Below, one piece after another: positions 9,970 through 18,328 of a stretch of 58,458 nucleotides of DNA. Under the pieces are notes generated by a model that was given only the letters and a program-made list of their open reading frames with translations, searched no databases and was not told the DNA's origin. Origin of the DNA: CAZOKZ01 sp964580585 (GTDB lineage: Bacteria > Sumerlaeota > Sumerlaeia > SLMS01 > JAHLLQ01); contig CAZOKZ010000025.1 in the NCBI GenBank assembly GCA_964580585.1, forward strand, positions 1 to 58,458. Reading direction: 5' to 3'. Numbering within the stretch: position 1 is the stretch's first letter; each line of letters begins with the position of its first letter. The translations under genes were made by a program, and so were the position numbers.

Positions 9970-10001
9970 TCCGCCCTCCCGGTTTCCCCCGGCATTCATC
10001 T

Positions 10002-11177
10002 ATGAACTGGCTCGAAACCCTGAACCAACGATTGCAAGATGCCGACCGCCAATCCGCGCGGCGGCATCTTCGCATTTTAGATGCCCTTGATGGTCCCCAT
10101 GTAAACCTGGGAAAGCAGCGGCTGCTCAATCTGTGCCACAATGATTACCTTGGTCTGGCGCGGGAGCCCGAAGTCATCGAAGCCGCTTGCCAAGCCGTTC
10201 GCTATTGGGGAACCGGAGCTGAAGCCTCTCGCCTGATTACCGGGTCGAATCGGCTGCTGGCGGAACTCGAAGCGACACTGGCAGAGTTCAAGGAAGCCTC
10301 CAGCGCGCTTATTTTTCCCACCGGCTATCAAACCAGTCTCGGTGTCATTACCGCCCTGGCAGAGCCCAAGGATGTTTTACTGGTTGATCGATTGGCCCAT
10401 GCCTGTCTGGTCGATGGAGCGCGATTGGCGGGTGGTCGTTTACGCGTTTTTCCCCATCAGGACCTGGATCGCCTGGAGCAATTGCTTCAACAATACCAGA
10501 ATAGCCCAAATCGTTGGATTTTAGTCGATGGCGTTTACAGCATGGATGGCGATATTGCTCCTGTGCCACAATTGCTGGAACTCGCCCAGCGTTATCACGC
10601 GGTGCTGATCGTGGACGATGCGCACGGCACCGGAGTGACTGGCCCCACCGGACGTGGGACGTTCGAGCACTTTGGACTGAAACCACGCGATTTCGAGGAT
10701 TGTCTGATTGTTGTGGCAACATTGAGCAAAGCCCTTGGATCGCAAGGTGGCGTTGTGTTTGGTTCGAAGGTGCTGCGCGACTGGCTTATCAATCGTGCTC
10801 GAACGTTTATTTACACCACGGGCCTCGCTCCACCCGCTGCAGGAGCCGCACTAGCCGCTACACGACTCCTGGCGCGCGAACCTCAACGGGTCGAGCGACT
10901 GCAAACCAAAGCCCTTCAGGCGCTTGATCGATTGAAGGCGGCTGGACTCAACACCCTGACCAGTCAAACAGCGATTATCCCGGTGGCACTGCCTTCGGCG
11001 GAAGCAGCACTCGCCGCCTCCCAGCGTCTCGCCGATGCTGGATTCCTCGCCCTTGCCATTCGACCTCCCACGGTGCCTAAGAATGCCAGTCGTCTTCGTC
11101 TGACAATCAACAACCTGCTCAGCGACAAGGAACTCGACCTTGCTCTCAAAGCAGTCGTTCAAGCATGCGAGGGGTGA
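10002..11177 (+). CDS. bioF: 8-amino-7-oxononanoate synthase or related alpha-oxoamine synthase
   Basis: PLP-dependent enzyme condensing pimeloyl-ACP/CoA with alanine in biotin synthesis. Visible motifs: HNDYLGLA, GTGAEASRLITGSN, VDGVYSMDGD, DDAHGTG and the PLP lysine in TLSKALGSQGG. Length 391 residues is typical. ATG 10002 (MNWLETLNQRL) is used; the frame is open from a TTG at 9966 but family proteins begin near MNWLE. There is no clear Shine-Dalgarno sequence, and the gene lies 32 bases after its upstream neighbour. Other bio genes are absent here, so a KBL-type (2-amino-3-ketobutyrate ligase) or other oxoamine synthase role is not excluded. Confidence 0.85.
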   Translation: MNWLETLNQRLQDADRQSARRHLRILDALDGPHVNLGKQRLLNLCHNDYLGLAREPEVIEAACQAVRYWGTGAEASRLITGSNRLLAELEATLAEFKEASSALIFPTGYQTSLGVITALAEPKDVLLVDRLAHACLVDGARLAGGRLRVFPHQDLDRLEQLLQQYQNSPNRWILVDGVYSMDGDIAPVPQLLELAQRYHAVLIVDDAHGTGVTGPTGRGTFEHFGLKPRDFEDCLIVVATLSKALGSQGGVVFGSKVLRDWLINRARTFIYTTGLAPPAAGAALAATRLLAREPQRVERLQTKALQALDRLKAAGLNTLTSQTAIIPVALPSAEAALAASQRLADAGFLALAIRPPTVPKNASRLRLTINNLLSDKELDLALKAVVQACEG

Positions 11178-11230
11178 TTCTTGTTGGGAAAAATCTGTTT
11201 ATTAATTGATATTGCTGGCTTTACAATTTA

Positions 11231-11644
11231 TTATACTTCTTCGTGAGCCGATGAGGTTTCTCTACCCAGCGCGCGATCTACCACATGCAACAGATCGGGA
11301 ATTTTGAAGGGTTTGGTGACAAATTCAAACGCTCCTTCGCGCATCGACTGCAGGTACAGATCGATCTCGGCGTAGGCAGTCACCATAATCACCTTCAGGC
11401 TCGGTGTAATCCGAAGCGCTTCCTTGAGCACCGCCATGCCATCTTTTTCGGGCATGTGAATGTCCGTAATCAGGATGTCGTATTTAGGGTCCTTTTTGAG
11501 GATTTCGAGCACTTCGCGGCCATTTTTCGCCACCTGGACCTCAAATCCCTCATGCTCGAGGACCTTGCGAAACAGCAATCGAGTATCCGCATCGTCCTCA
11601 GCGATCAACATTCGTACGACATTTGTCATGATCTCAGTCCTCAT
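11231..11644 (-). CDS. Receiver-only response regulator (CheY-like)
   Basis: A single REC domain of 137 residues with no output domain. Acidic pocket EDDAD near the start, phosphoacceptor Asp in DILITDIHMPEKDG, the conserved Thr in MVTAYAE and Lys in FVTKPF are all present, so phosphorylation competence is expected. It must act by protein-protein contact or as a phosphorelay step. No histidine kinase is adjacent. TTGAGG precedes the ATG at 11644; an internal ATG at 11629 also has GAGG upstream. A 66-residue unknown protein is encoded just upstream on the same strand, 45 bases away, probably in one transcript. Confidence 0.9.
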   Translation of the reverse strand: MRTEIMTNVVRMLIAEDDADTRLLFRKVLEHEGFEVQVAKNGREVLEILKKDPKYDILITDIHMPEKDGMAVLKEALRITPSLKVIMVTAYAEIDLYLQSMREGAFEFVTKPFKIPDLLHVVDRALGRETSSAHEEV

Positions 11645-11689
11645 GAGTATTCCTCAATGTAAAACGATAGAAGAAATCGTGCCGGAAAC

Positions 11690-11890
11690 TCACGGTTTAT
11701 CCCCACTGCCTTCCAGGCGCGGTTTAAGGAAACGAATCAGCAATTCAGATTCGTCCTCGGTCAAACGATACGACTCGCCACCGGTGAAAAACACCGTTGT
11801 GTAGCGAATATCCTGCGTCATGTAAATTTCAACCCGTGTCACCAAATCGAGATTGACGATTTGCGTATCGGAGATTTTTACGAAGTTCAT
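11690..11890 (-). CDS. Small conserved-looking protein of unknown function
   Basis: A 66-residue protein (MNFVKISDTQIVNLDLVTR...) with an alternating beta pattern, no signal peptide and no membrane helix. The ATG at 11890 is preferred; another in-frame ATG at 11902 sits directly against AGAGG and is less likely. It resembles small proteins that read a residue-context such as 'VNLDLVTRVEIY ... FTGGESYRLTEDES', a pattern seen in many uncharacterised short proteins. It is upstream of the receiver protein on the same strand. Function not assigned. Confidence 0.65.
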   Translation of the reverse strand: MNFVKISDTQIVNLDLVTRVEIYMTQDIRYTTVFFTGGESYRLTEDESELLIRFLKPRLEGSGDKP

Positions 11891-12150
11891 GGTCTCAACC
11901 ATCCTCTGCGGTCAGCCCGCCTGATCCAATTAATTTGACTCATAATGCATCGAAATGTTCCCGGACGGCAACGGTTTCTTCCCATTTACTCCCCCGAGTA
12001 TGCCGGATTCTGCTAAAGTGAATTATTACGAGCCGAAGAGCTTCATCAAAAAAAAGCCTCAAAATGGCAATTTTTCACGTTGCCTGCCCCCCCTCATGCT
12101 CCAGCATCTTCCTGTCCGAGAGTCGAACCATTGAAAGGACAAAGGCAATC

Positions 12151-12492
12151 ATGACCAATCCCTCTGCGCAAGCCGATTGCACCGTTGCGGAACTTTCCGA
12201 ACGCCGAAACCGGGGTGAAACCGTCGCCGTGCTCGACGTGCGTACTGCCGAAGAATGGGCAATTGCCCATGTGGACGGCACAATTGACATTCCAATGCAG
12301 GAAATCGCCACCCGTGTGGATGAACTCGAGGAGTATCGCGACCGTGAACTCGTTGTGATGTGCCACCATGGAGGCCGGTCAGCCCGTGTGGCCGGGTGGC
12401 TGCGCCAGCAGGGATTTACCCAGGTGCGCAATTTGCTCGGTGGAATCAATGCCTGGGCCGAACAGATCGACCCAACCGTGGAGAAATACTGA
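12151..12492 (+). CDS. Rhodanese-domain sulfurtransferase
   Basis: A single-domain rhodanese of 113 residues. It carries LDVRTAEEWAIAHVDG and the active-site loop VMCHHGGRSARVA, with the catalytic Cys present, so persulfide transfer is expected in the cytoplasm. Start at 12151 is supported by AAAGGA upstream; the frame is open from 12064 but that extension is not protein-like. The YuiH-like molybdoenzyme gene follows 18 bases downstream, suggesting an operon concerned with sulfur or redox chemistry. Confidence 0.9.
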   Translation: MTNPSAQADCTVAELSERRNRGETVAVLDVRTAEEWAIAHVDGTIDIPMQEIATRVDELEEYRDRELVVMCHHGGRSARVAGWLRQQGFTQVRNLLGGINAWAEQIDPTVEKY

Positions 12493-12510
12493 CAGTCGAA
12501 GGAGCCCCCC

Positions 12511-13131
12511 ATGTCGTTGTTCGATAAATTCCGCAAATCCCCCCAGGAAGAAGCCGAACGTGCAGGGCGTGTGCCCCCCGGGCAAAAGTTGACCAACGCG
12601 TTCCCCGTGTTGACTTACGGCCCGACGCCGATGATCGAACCCGCGAAATGGACCTGCCGCGTGTTTGGGCTCGTCGAACGTGAAGCCGTCGTGACCTGGG
12701 ACGATCTGCAGGCGATGCCGCAGACCAAGCAAACGTGCGACTTGCACTGCGTCACCACCTGGTCGCAGCTCGACATGGTGTGGACCGGTGTGAAGATCAC
12801 CGATTTCCTGGCCGCCATCGAAGACCGCACCGGCGGCGTGCACCCCGATGCCCAATTCGTCATGCAGCACTGCTATGGCGGATACACGACCAACGTGCCG
12901 CTCGACGAATTTTTAGACAAAGACGTGCTGTTTGCGCATACATACGAGGGCAGACCGCTTTCCGCCGAACATGGCGGTCCCGTGCGGATTTTACTGCCGA
13001 AACTCTATTTGTGGAAAAGCGCCAAATGGGTCAATGGACTCGAATTCATGCGTGAAGACCGACGCGGTTTCTGGGAACAATACGGCTACCACAACCATGG
13101 CGATCCGTGGACAGAAGAACGGTTTGGGTAA
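12511..13131 (+). CDS. Sulfite oxidase-like (YuiH-type) molybdopterin oxidoreductase
   Basis: Belongs to the oxidoreductase molybdopterin-binding (sulfite oxidase fold) family, close in size and layout to the B. subtilis YuiH group. The likely molybdenum-ligand Cys is in LHCVTTWS; the family C-terminal pattern GYHNHGDPWTEERFG is clear, as is FAHTYEGRPLSAEHGGPVR. There is no Tat signal, so it is cytoplasmic, unlike MsrP/YedY. The substrate is unknown. AAGGAG precedes the ATG. It follows the rhodanese gene and converges on the Rrf2-regulator gene. Confidence 0.88.
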   Translation: MSLFDKFRKSPQEEAERAGRVPPGQKLTNAFPVLTYGPTPMIEPAKWTCRVFGLVEREAVVTWDDLQAMPQTKQTCDLHCVTTWSQLDMVWTGVKITDFLAAIEDRTGGVHPDAQFVMQHCYGGYTTNVPLDEFLDKDVLFAHTYEGRPLSAEHGGPVRILLPKLYLWKSAKWVNGLEFMREDRRGFWEQYGYHNHGDPWTEERFG

Positions 13132-13189
13132 GAAGGTACGATCGCTTTTTGCTCCACGAGAATTAAGCACTCGACGAGTTTCGTAAAAA

Positions 13190-13624
13190 TCACGAAGACT
13201 TTGCGGCTTCGCAAAGCGGGGTGCTGCCGCGCGTTGACTTGGACAGTTCCTCCAGGTTGGCGCTGGAGAATGCCTGGTGGGCATGGGCGACTGCTTCGTC
13301 GACGAGTTTGTGAACGGGGCAAAGTTTGACGTGGCTTTTTAATCCCAGCGGGCACCGGGTGATTCGCGCCGGGGCGGCATCGACGCTGGCAAGCACGTCG
13401 AGCACGGTGATTTCTTTTGGCGCGCGCACCAAGGTAAACCCACCATGCAAGCCGCGTTGCGAATGGATCAGCTCCGCGCGCACCATCGCTTGCATAATTT
13501 TCGCCAAATACCCCGAGGGAACCTTGGTGCTTTCGGCTATCAAGGCCGTCGTTTGCGGATCGGGGTGATGTTGGGCGAGAAAAACCGCCGCGCGTAATGC
13601 GTACTCGCCAGTGGTGGAAATCAC
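13190..13624 (-). CDS. Rrf2-family transcriptional regulator (NsrR/IscR-like)
   Basis: A 144-residue winged-helix regulator. The GTG at 13624 is chosen: AGGAG lies 7 bases upstream and translation then begins MISTTGEYALRAAVF, the usual family start. The recognition region (PSGYLAKIMQAMVRAELI) and wing (GLHGGFTL) are present. Cysteines in TRCPLGLKSHVKLCPVH and LCEAA near the C-terminus are placed as expected for an Fe-S cluster, as in NsrR/IscR, although the spacing between the first two (10 residues) is wider than in E. coli NsrR. The neighbouring ric gene, for NO-damaged cluster repair, makes an NO or redox-sensing role likely. Confidence 0.88.
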   Translation of the reverse strand: MISTTGEYALRAAVFLAQHHPDPQTTALIAESTKVPSGYLAKIMQAMVRAELIHSQRGLHGGFTLVRAPKEITVLDVLASVDAAPARITRCPLGLKSHVKLCPVHKLVDEAVAHAHQAFSSANLEELSKSTRGSTPLCEAAKSS

Positions 13625-13650
13625 GACAGTGCTCCTCAAGAAAGTCTATC

Positions 13651-13664
13651 GGATATACTTATCC
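13651..13664. promoter_or_regulatory. Candidate operator GGATA-N4-TATCC
   Basis: A perfect inverted repeat, GGATA-TACT-TATCC, lies 27 bases upstream of the GTG of the Rrf2 regulator gene, where an autoregulatory operator would sit. A half-site-like ATATCC occurs at about 14583-14588 upstream of ric. No experimental or database support is available here; it is a sequence-only suggestion. Confidence 0.4.
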
Positions 13665-13770
13665 TCTTGGTCAGTTTGCCCGTCAATCGCCAATCCATAT
13701 TGAAGCGCCCTTCTCGCATTACGCAGTCTCATACTCCTGATCATCATTCTTTGGCCGGTTGTAATGGAGT

Positions 13771-14487
13771 TCAGGCGCTCGCTTTTCGTTCCAGTTCCAT
13801 CGCGCGTGGAAACAAGATACTGTTTTCTTTGTGAATGTGCGTGTGCATGTCTTGTTCGAGCGCCGCGAGCGAGGCGTACAGCACGCGCCACGTGTTGCAA
13901 GCATCTGCGGGCGGTTGGAAATCGTCGGTTAGTTCGCGCATTTTTTCCAACGCCGCGCCCGCATCGTCGTGTTCGTGTTCCATGCAAAGAATCGGTTGGG
14001 AAACCGACGCGCCAAACGGCCCGGCTTCGGGCACGCCCGATTCGAGACGTTCGATCCAGGGAAACAAAATTTGTTCCTCCTTCATCGCGTGGTCTTCCAA
14101 CTCGCGCCGAAAATCGATAAACACCGCGTGCAGTTCAATCGTGCGGGGCGCGTGGCTGCCGTGCACCTTGGCAACGCGTTCGGCCATAGTTTCAAGCCGT
14201 GGGAGTTCCGTTCGCAAATATGAATGATGCGTGGAAACGATGTGTTTGGCCAATTCGGCAAGCGGCGCGGTCGTCCAGTCGCGTCCGGTGTTTTCGTTTC
14301 CTGCCGCGTCGCACGCATCGAGTTCACGCACCACCTCGTCGAGATTCGCTTTTCGCCGGTCGCACGCTTCACCCAGGGGGATTTTGCCTCCGCAACAATA
14401 GTCGATGCGGTACTTTTCGAAAACGCGTGCCCGCGCGGGGTTTTCCGCCACGATTTGTCCAACTGTTTGTTCCGTTAACGTCGTCAT
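13771..14487 (-). CDS. ric: Iron-sulfur cluster repair di-iron protein Ric (YtfE/ScdA)
   Basis: Repairs Fe-S clusters damaged by nitric oxide or peroxide, using a di-iron hemerythrin-like centre in the cytoplasm. The N-terminal ScdA_N part has TVGQIVAENPARARVFEKY and the DYCCGG cysteines. The hemerythrin-like helices follow with metal-ligand His/Glu motifs: HHSYLRTELPRL, EDHAMKEEQILFPW, MEHEHDDAGAAL and HIHKENSILFPRA. Length 238 is normal. ATG 14487 has AAAGGA 8 bases upstream, so it is preferred over a further upstream ATG at 14541. An FNR-like but imperfect element (TTGAT-GCCC-ATGAT, 14548-14561) lies in the upstream region. The Rrf2 regulator gene is downstream on the same strand. Confidence 0.93.
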   Translation of the reverse strand: MTTLTEQTVGQIVAENPARARVFEKYRIDYCCGGKIPLGEACDRRKANLDEVVRELDACDAAGNENTGRDWTTAPLAELAKHIVSTHHSYLRTELPRLETMAERVAKVHGSHAPRTIELHAVFIDFRRELEDHAMKEEQILFPWIERLESGVPEAGPFGASVSQPILCMEHEHDDAGAALEKMRELTDDFQPPADACNTWRVLYASLAALEQDMHTHIHKENSILFPRAMELERKASA

Positions 14488-14882
14488 GAGAGTATCCTTT
14501 CGATAATTGACGCCAGGATTGTAAGGGCAAGAGTCGTCCATAGAATTTTGATGCCCATGATATTTACGCCATCAAGACCCCTATATCCATTTATTCGGCA
14601 AAAAAAATGAATCACCTCTTGCTGCTTCAAAAGGAGCGTCATGCATCTGCATTCTGGATGTCAAGGTCTTTTTATCCGTTTTTGCGCAATTCAACTACAA
14701 GCATCGCTTCACGTTTCGGGTTTCGATCTTGCCCGGACCCGGGTCGGAGTGCCTGATTTATCGGAACAAGTTACCATTACCGTCACCAATGTCACAACGC
14801 ATGTAATCTGCGACAAGACTGCCGGACTCGGTGCCCGGCAGTCTTGTGTTTTACCCAAAATCGCTTGTTTTGAAAACGACAC
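14488..14882. other. Intergenic region upstream of ric
   Basis: About 400 bases without a convincing gene. It holds the probable ric promoter region (weak FNR-like element 14548-14561; ATATCC half-site near 14585) and an 13-bp-stem hairpin at 14813-14847 near the end of the RmlD-like gene. An open frame that starts at 14641 on the + strand is mostly antisense to the RmlD-like gene and is not protein-like. Confidence 0.6.
14813..14847 (-). terminator. Hairpin downstream of the RmlD-like gene
   Basis: A perfect 13-bp inverted repeat (ACAAGACTGCCGG / CCGGCAGTCTTGT, 9-base loop) begins 36 bases after the stop of the RmlD-like gene. No T tract follows on the minus strand (GTTTT follows only on the plus strand), so it may be a transcript-end stabiliser or a weak terminator rather than a classic one. 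Confidence 0.5.
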
Positions 14883-15698
14883 TCAACAGGTTTGCGAACC
14901 ACCACCAGTGGCCTCCAAAGCTGGAAGCACCAATGTCGCATCCAATAGTCTGATGGGAACGCGCGGATCGAGCAATCGTTGGTCGTACACAAAATCCTCG
15001 ATTGCTTCGATTTTCCAACGTCCACCATGCAATTCATTCAGTGCCGTGACGATGTCGAAAAAACTCCAACTGGCATTCGAGTTGATGTGGTATGTTCCCG
15101 AGGGCATTTGCGAAATGGCTATCAGAGCATCTGCTGTATCTTCGAGAAATGAAGTAGCGGGTAACCAACGTGTGCTTGCCTGGATGACCCCGTTTTCCGC
15201 CATTTGTTTATCCAAGAAGTCGATCATATTATTACTGCCTGGCGCGTGACCAATTTGCCAACCAAGACGCGCGACTTTGGCGTCCGGATATTGAGCCATT
15301 GTGCGCAACTCGGCCTGGCGTTTGTCGAAACCATAACCTTCGGTTTCGTCCGGAACCATGTCGGGAGTGTAGGGACCCGGCAGGTTATTGGTAAATACCA
15401 TCACCGTGCTTGCATAGACGAACGACAATTTCAACTCGCGTGCAATCCAAGCTAATTCACCGGTCCAATGTTGCCCGACAAGAAATCCTTCGTTTTCCAA
15501 CCCTGTCGGTTTTGAGGCAATCGCCAAATGAAATATGGTATCGGCTCCGCTATCGCGTACAAACGATTCCATTGCCTGGTAATCGTCGATAGGAACTTTA
15601 TTTCGATCCCAAGAAATCGCATCGTGTCCCGCGAGTTGCAGTTGTTTGCAAAGAGCTGTTCCCACTGTACCGCGAGCGCCTGTAACAATTGCTTTCAT
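14883..15698 (-). CDS. NAD(P)-dependent sugar reductase/epimerase, RmlD-like
   Basis: A short-chain dehydrogenase of the extended, RmlD substrate-binding type (271 residues). The nucleotide site is MKAIVTGARGTVGTALC; catalytic Ser/Thr region YASTVMVF and the Tyr-Lys pair in GYGFDK are present. Family members reduce dTDP-4-keto-rhamnose or epimerise nucleotide sugars, but here no rml genes accompany it. AAAGGAGATC precedes the ATG. It starts 26 bases after the stop of the GH13 gene on the same strand, so it is likely its operon partner; a role in handling a released or derived sugar is an inference. Confidence 0.85.
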   Translation of the reverse strand: MKAIVTGARGTVGTALCKQLQLAGHDAISWDRNKVPIDDYQAMESFVRDSGADTIFHLAIASKPTGLENEGFLVGQHWTGELAWIARELKLSFVYASTVMVFTNNLPGPYTPDMVPDETEGYGFDKRQAELRTMAQYPDAKVARLGWQIGHAPGSNNMIDFLDKQMAENGVIQASTRWLPATSFLEDTADALIAISQMPSGTYHINSNASWSFFDIVTALNELHGGRWKIEAIEDFVYDQRLLDPRVPIRLLDATLVLPALEATGGGSQTC

Positions 15699-15724
15699 CC
15701 TGATCTCCTTTGATTTGTCGATTA

Positions 15725-18178
15725 TTATGAAGGGTTTTCATTTTTCCCAAGCGGGTTTTCTTGCTCGGAAATCGATTTGATCTCGTTCGGTCCTGTTTGA
15801 AACGAGATGATCGAATATGAGCGAGGTGGCAAACTCGTCAGAGGGCGATACGGATAAATCCCGCCGTTGGATGAAATTTCCGGCGTGGGTAATTCTTCTC
15901 CGGTGGCGATATTTACCGCGCGCACGACACTGCCACCCAGCGCTGTGTCTGAATTCGAGAAGACATTGTATTCGCTGACAATTTCATTGGATGGATTGAT
16001 GATAACGAGGAGCGACTCTTCTCCGTCCGAACGAAGGAACGCATAAAGCGGCGACCCGGTCCCCGATTCCTTGCAATTCAGAGCACGTGAACTGGGAACG
16101 ACCCAATACCGATCATTGAGCAAATAACGGAACTCTCCGGCAGGGTCACGCAATTGACTATTTGAAAATTCCAACGACCACACGTTTTCCGACAGTTTCA
16201 ATTCCAGCATTTCTTTCGACCAATCGTTGAAACTAGCGACCAGTGTTACTTTTTCAATGGTATTGCGATCCACAAATCGCATGGCGCCACTTTGTTCATC
16301 GAGGCATTTGATCGGCTCTTGCATGCTCAACTGAAAATGCACCTTACCATCGACGATACGATAGCCTTCGGGTTTTTGATCTTCGTGACGGTTCAAAACC
16401 AAATTATAGCTCTCATGCTCCAGTCCTGCATGTTTGCGGTTTGGCGATGCAGTCGGTGGTTCAATCCATGTCGAGCCATTGACGACAAACTTGAACTCAT
16501 GAAATTCCAGGCTAAAGTTCCCCTGCCCTACCGTTCGAGTGTACGTTCCATCTTCGTTACGTGTCATTTCCCACACCGTAGGCGACCATGCGTTAAAATC
16601 TCCCGCGACGGAAACGCTTTCGATGTGGTCTTTATCGAATGGATGATCTTCGTGTCCGCCACCAGCATAAGCCTGAGCGGCAATTTCCGGATCGAAAATG
16701 AATGTAACGGAATCTTGAGCGACTTTGTAACCATAAAGCGCAGGGCTCTCGTTCAAACTATACGTGTAATTTTCGAGAGCAGGCGGGTTTATCTGAAGTG
16801 GAATATAGTTACCCCTGCGCAAAGCAGAATGTTCCGAACGCAATTGGATTAATTCACGATAGGTGGACAACAATGAATCGGGATCACCCGTTTGCGCCTC
16901 GACGTTATAACGTTCCCATTCATCTTCGAGTTTCCGGTAAGGTGTCACCGTGCTGAATCCCGCGTTTTCCCCAGCACTCCACTGCATTGGCGAGCGTCCT
17001 TTTGAATCCAGTCCGCTGATACCGACTTCTTCACCATAATAAACAAACGGCACGCCCGGTGCGGTCAACAGCATCGCCGCCGCGACGCGTGCCTTCCCGA
17101 AATCGCGATCAACTTGCTCCATCGAACGCGCCATATCGTGGTTTGCCAGGAAAGGCGCATACTGCAACGGCTCGAATGCTTGGGCGACATTCGCTTGTTT
17201 ATCCGACAAATTTCCCGCGCGCCCATTTCCAGAAGCACTGATCATCGCGCCAGCCAATTCAAATTGAAAGGCCAAGTCCAGTTCATCGGTACCGTATTGC
17301 GCAACAGCATCCGTTCCCGACCAGACTTCGCCGACGATGAAACTTTCCGGTTTTATATTTTTACAATGAGCCTGGAATTCTCTCAACCACTGATGGGTCG
17401 CTTCGGTGTGTTCATCAACCGGCCCATCTTCGACCAAATGTTTCACGGCATCCAAACGGAAACCGTCCACATTCATTTCGTTCAGCCAAAAGGATGCGAT
17501 TTTAAACAGCTCCTTTTTGACAGCCGGGTTTTCAACATTCAGGTCTGGAACACCACGTCCAAATTGCGCGTAAAACCATTTTCCGTTTTCATGCTCATAC
17601 CATTGATGTGCATATTTTTGCCCCTGATCGATAGGCCGTTCGTCGCGCCAGACAAAATATTCGTGATAGGGAGATGCAGGATCGCCTGCCGCGAGAAACC
17701 AGGGATGTTCGATCGAACAATGGTTCAAAACCAAATCAACAATCACTCGAATTCCGCGTTTATGGGATTCAGCGATCAGTTTTTTGAAATCATCATTCGT
17801 TCCATAATCGCTTTCGACAGTATTATAATCCAACACGGAGTAGCCGGCTGGATGAGCGGACTGTGCCACCGGCATCAACCAAATCCCGGTAATCCCCAAG
17901 TCCGTTTGCGTGGAGGGATTTCCATCGTTTAAGTAATCGAGTTTTTCAATCAAACCCGCGATGTCTCCAAGACCATCATCAGCAAGTTCGCCTTTGCGCG
18001 AATCGTGAAAGGAGCGGACATAAATTTCATAAAACACCGTGTCGTTCCACCAATGTAATGCGTCCTTAGCAGGCGGAAGACTCGCTGCCTCCGCCCAGCA
18101 GGTACCAACCGTCAATCCCATCGTCAGAACGAGCGAACCGAGCGATAGCGGAACAATTCGTGACAAAATTTTCTTCAT
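15725..18178 (-). CDS. Secreted GH13 alpha-glucan hydrolase with two glycogen-binding-like modules
   Basis: An 817-residue secreted GH13 enzyme. The signal peptide is residues 1-31 (…VGTCWAEA). Catalytic motifs: VDLVLNH, DGFRLDAVKH (nucleophile D243), VGEVWSG (acid/base E284) and LANHD (D348). The catalytic part resembles oligo-1,6-glucosidase/trehalose-synthase-type or cyclomaltodextrinase-like members. Two CBM48/AMPK-type beta-sandwiches follow (about 514-600 with VAGDFNAWSP, and 640-700 with VASFNDWSKE), and the usual GH13 C-terminal beta domain appears only after them (from about LLVIINPSN). The gene is divergent from the XylR-type regulator at 18329 and leads an operon with the RmlD-like gene. 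Specificity (alpha-1,4 or 1,6) cannot be settled. Confidence 0.92.
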   Translation of the reverse strand: MKKILSRIVPLSLGSLVLTMGLTVGTCWAEAASLPPAKDALHWWNDTVFYEIYVRSFHDSRKGELADDGLGDIAGLIEKLDYLNDGNPSTQTDLGITGIWLMPVAQSAHPAGYSVLDYNTVESDYGTNDDFKKLIAESHKRGIRVIVDLVLNHCSIEHPWFLAAGDPASPYHEYFVWRDERPIDQGQKYAHQWYEHENGKWFYAQFGRGVPDLNVENPAVKKELFKIASFWLNEMNVDGFRLDAVKHLVEDGPVDEHTEATHQWLREFQAHCKNIKPESFIVGEVWSGTDAVAQYGTDELDLAFQFELAGAMISASGNGRAGNLSDKQANVAQAFEPLQYAPFLANHDMARSMEQVDRDFGKARVAAAMLLTAPGVPFVYYGEEVGISGLDSKGRSPMQWSAGENAGFSTVTPYRKLEDEWERYNVEAQTGDPDSLLSTYRELIQLRSEHSALRRGNYIPLQINPPALENYTYSLNESPALYGYKVAQDSVTFIFDPEIAAQAYAGGGHEDHPFDKDHIESVSVAGDFNAWSPTVWEMTRNEDGTYTRTVGQGNFSLEFHEFKFVVNGSTWIEPPTASPNRKHAGLEHESYNLVLNRHEDQKPEGYRIVDGKVHFQLSMQEPIKCLDEQSGAMRFVDRNTIEKVTLVASFNDWSKEMLELKLSENVWSLEFSNSQLRDPAGEFRYLLNDRYWVVPSSRALNCKESGTGSPLYAFLRSDGEESLLVIINPSNEIVSEYNVFSNSDTALGGSVVRAVNIATGEELPTPEISSNGGIYPYRPLTSLPPRSYSIISFQTGPNEIKSISEQENPLGKNENPS

Positions 18179-18276
18179 TTAGACAGTCTCCCATTCAGTC
18201 AGTAGTGCGCAAATTTGCTGCCGCAGCAGATAATGTCTGCATCTTTGTTGCGCGCGGCCCGGAATTCAATTGCGCT

Positions 18277-18302
18277 AATACGAAAATGTATTGCACAAAT
18301 AC
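18277..18302. promoter_or_regulatory. Candidate operator between amylase and XylR-type regulator
   Basis: In the 150-base divergent intergenic region, AATAC-N6-GTATT (18277-18292) forms a 5-bp inverted repeat, and a third AATAC (18298-18302) makes a second inverted pair with the same GTATT. A flanking TTGCG ... CGCAA pair encloses both. This position suits binding by the dimeric regulator encoded at 18329. Sequence-only inference. Confidence 0.4.
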
Positions 18303-18328
18303 GCAACACACAAAGGAGGCTCCAATCG

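Noticed and set aside
13646..13987. Small minus-strand open frame overlapping the ric gene
   Set aside because: Arg-rich translation from an alternative frame of ric; no domain and no ribosome-binding site.
14641..15249. Open frame of about 200 codons on the plus strand
   Set aside because: Mostly antisense to the RmlD-like gene, and the sequence before that has no protein-like pattern or ribosome-binding site.
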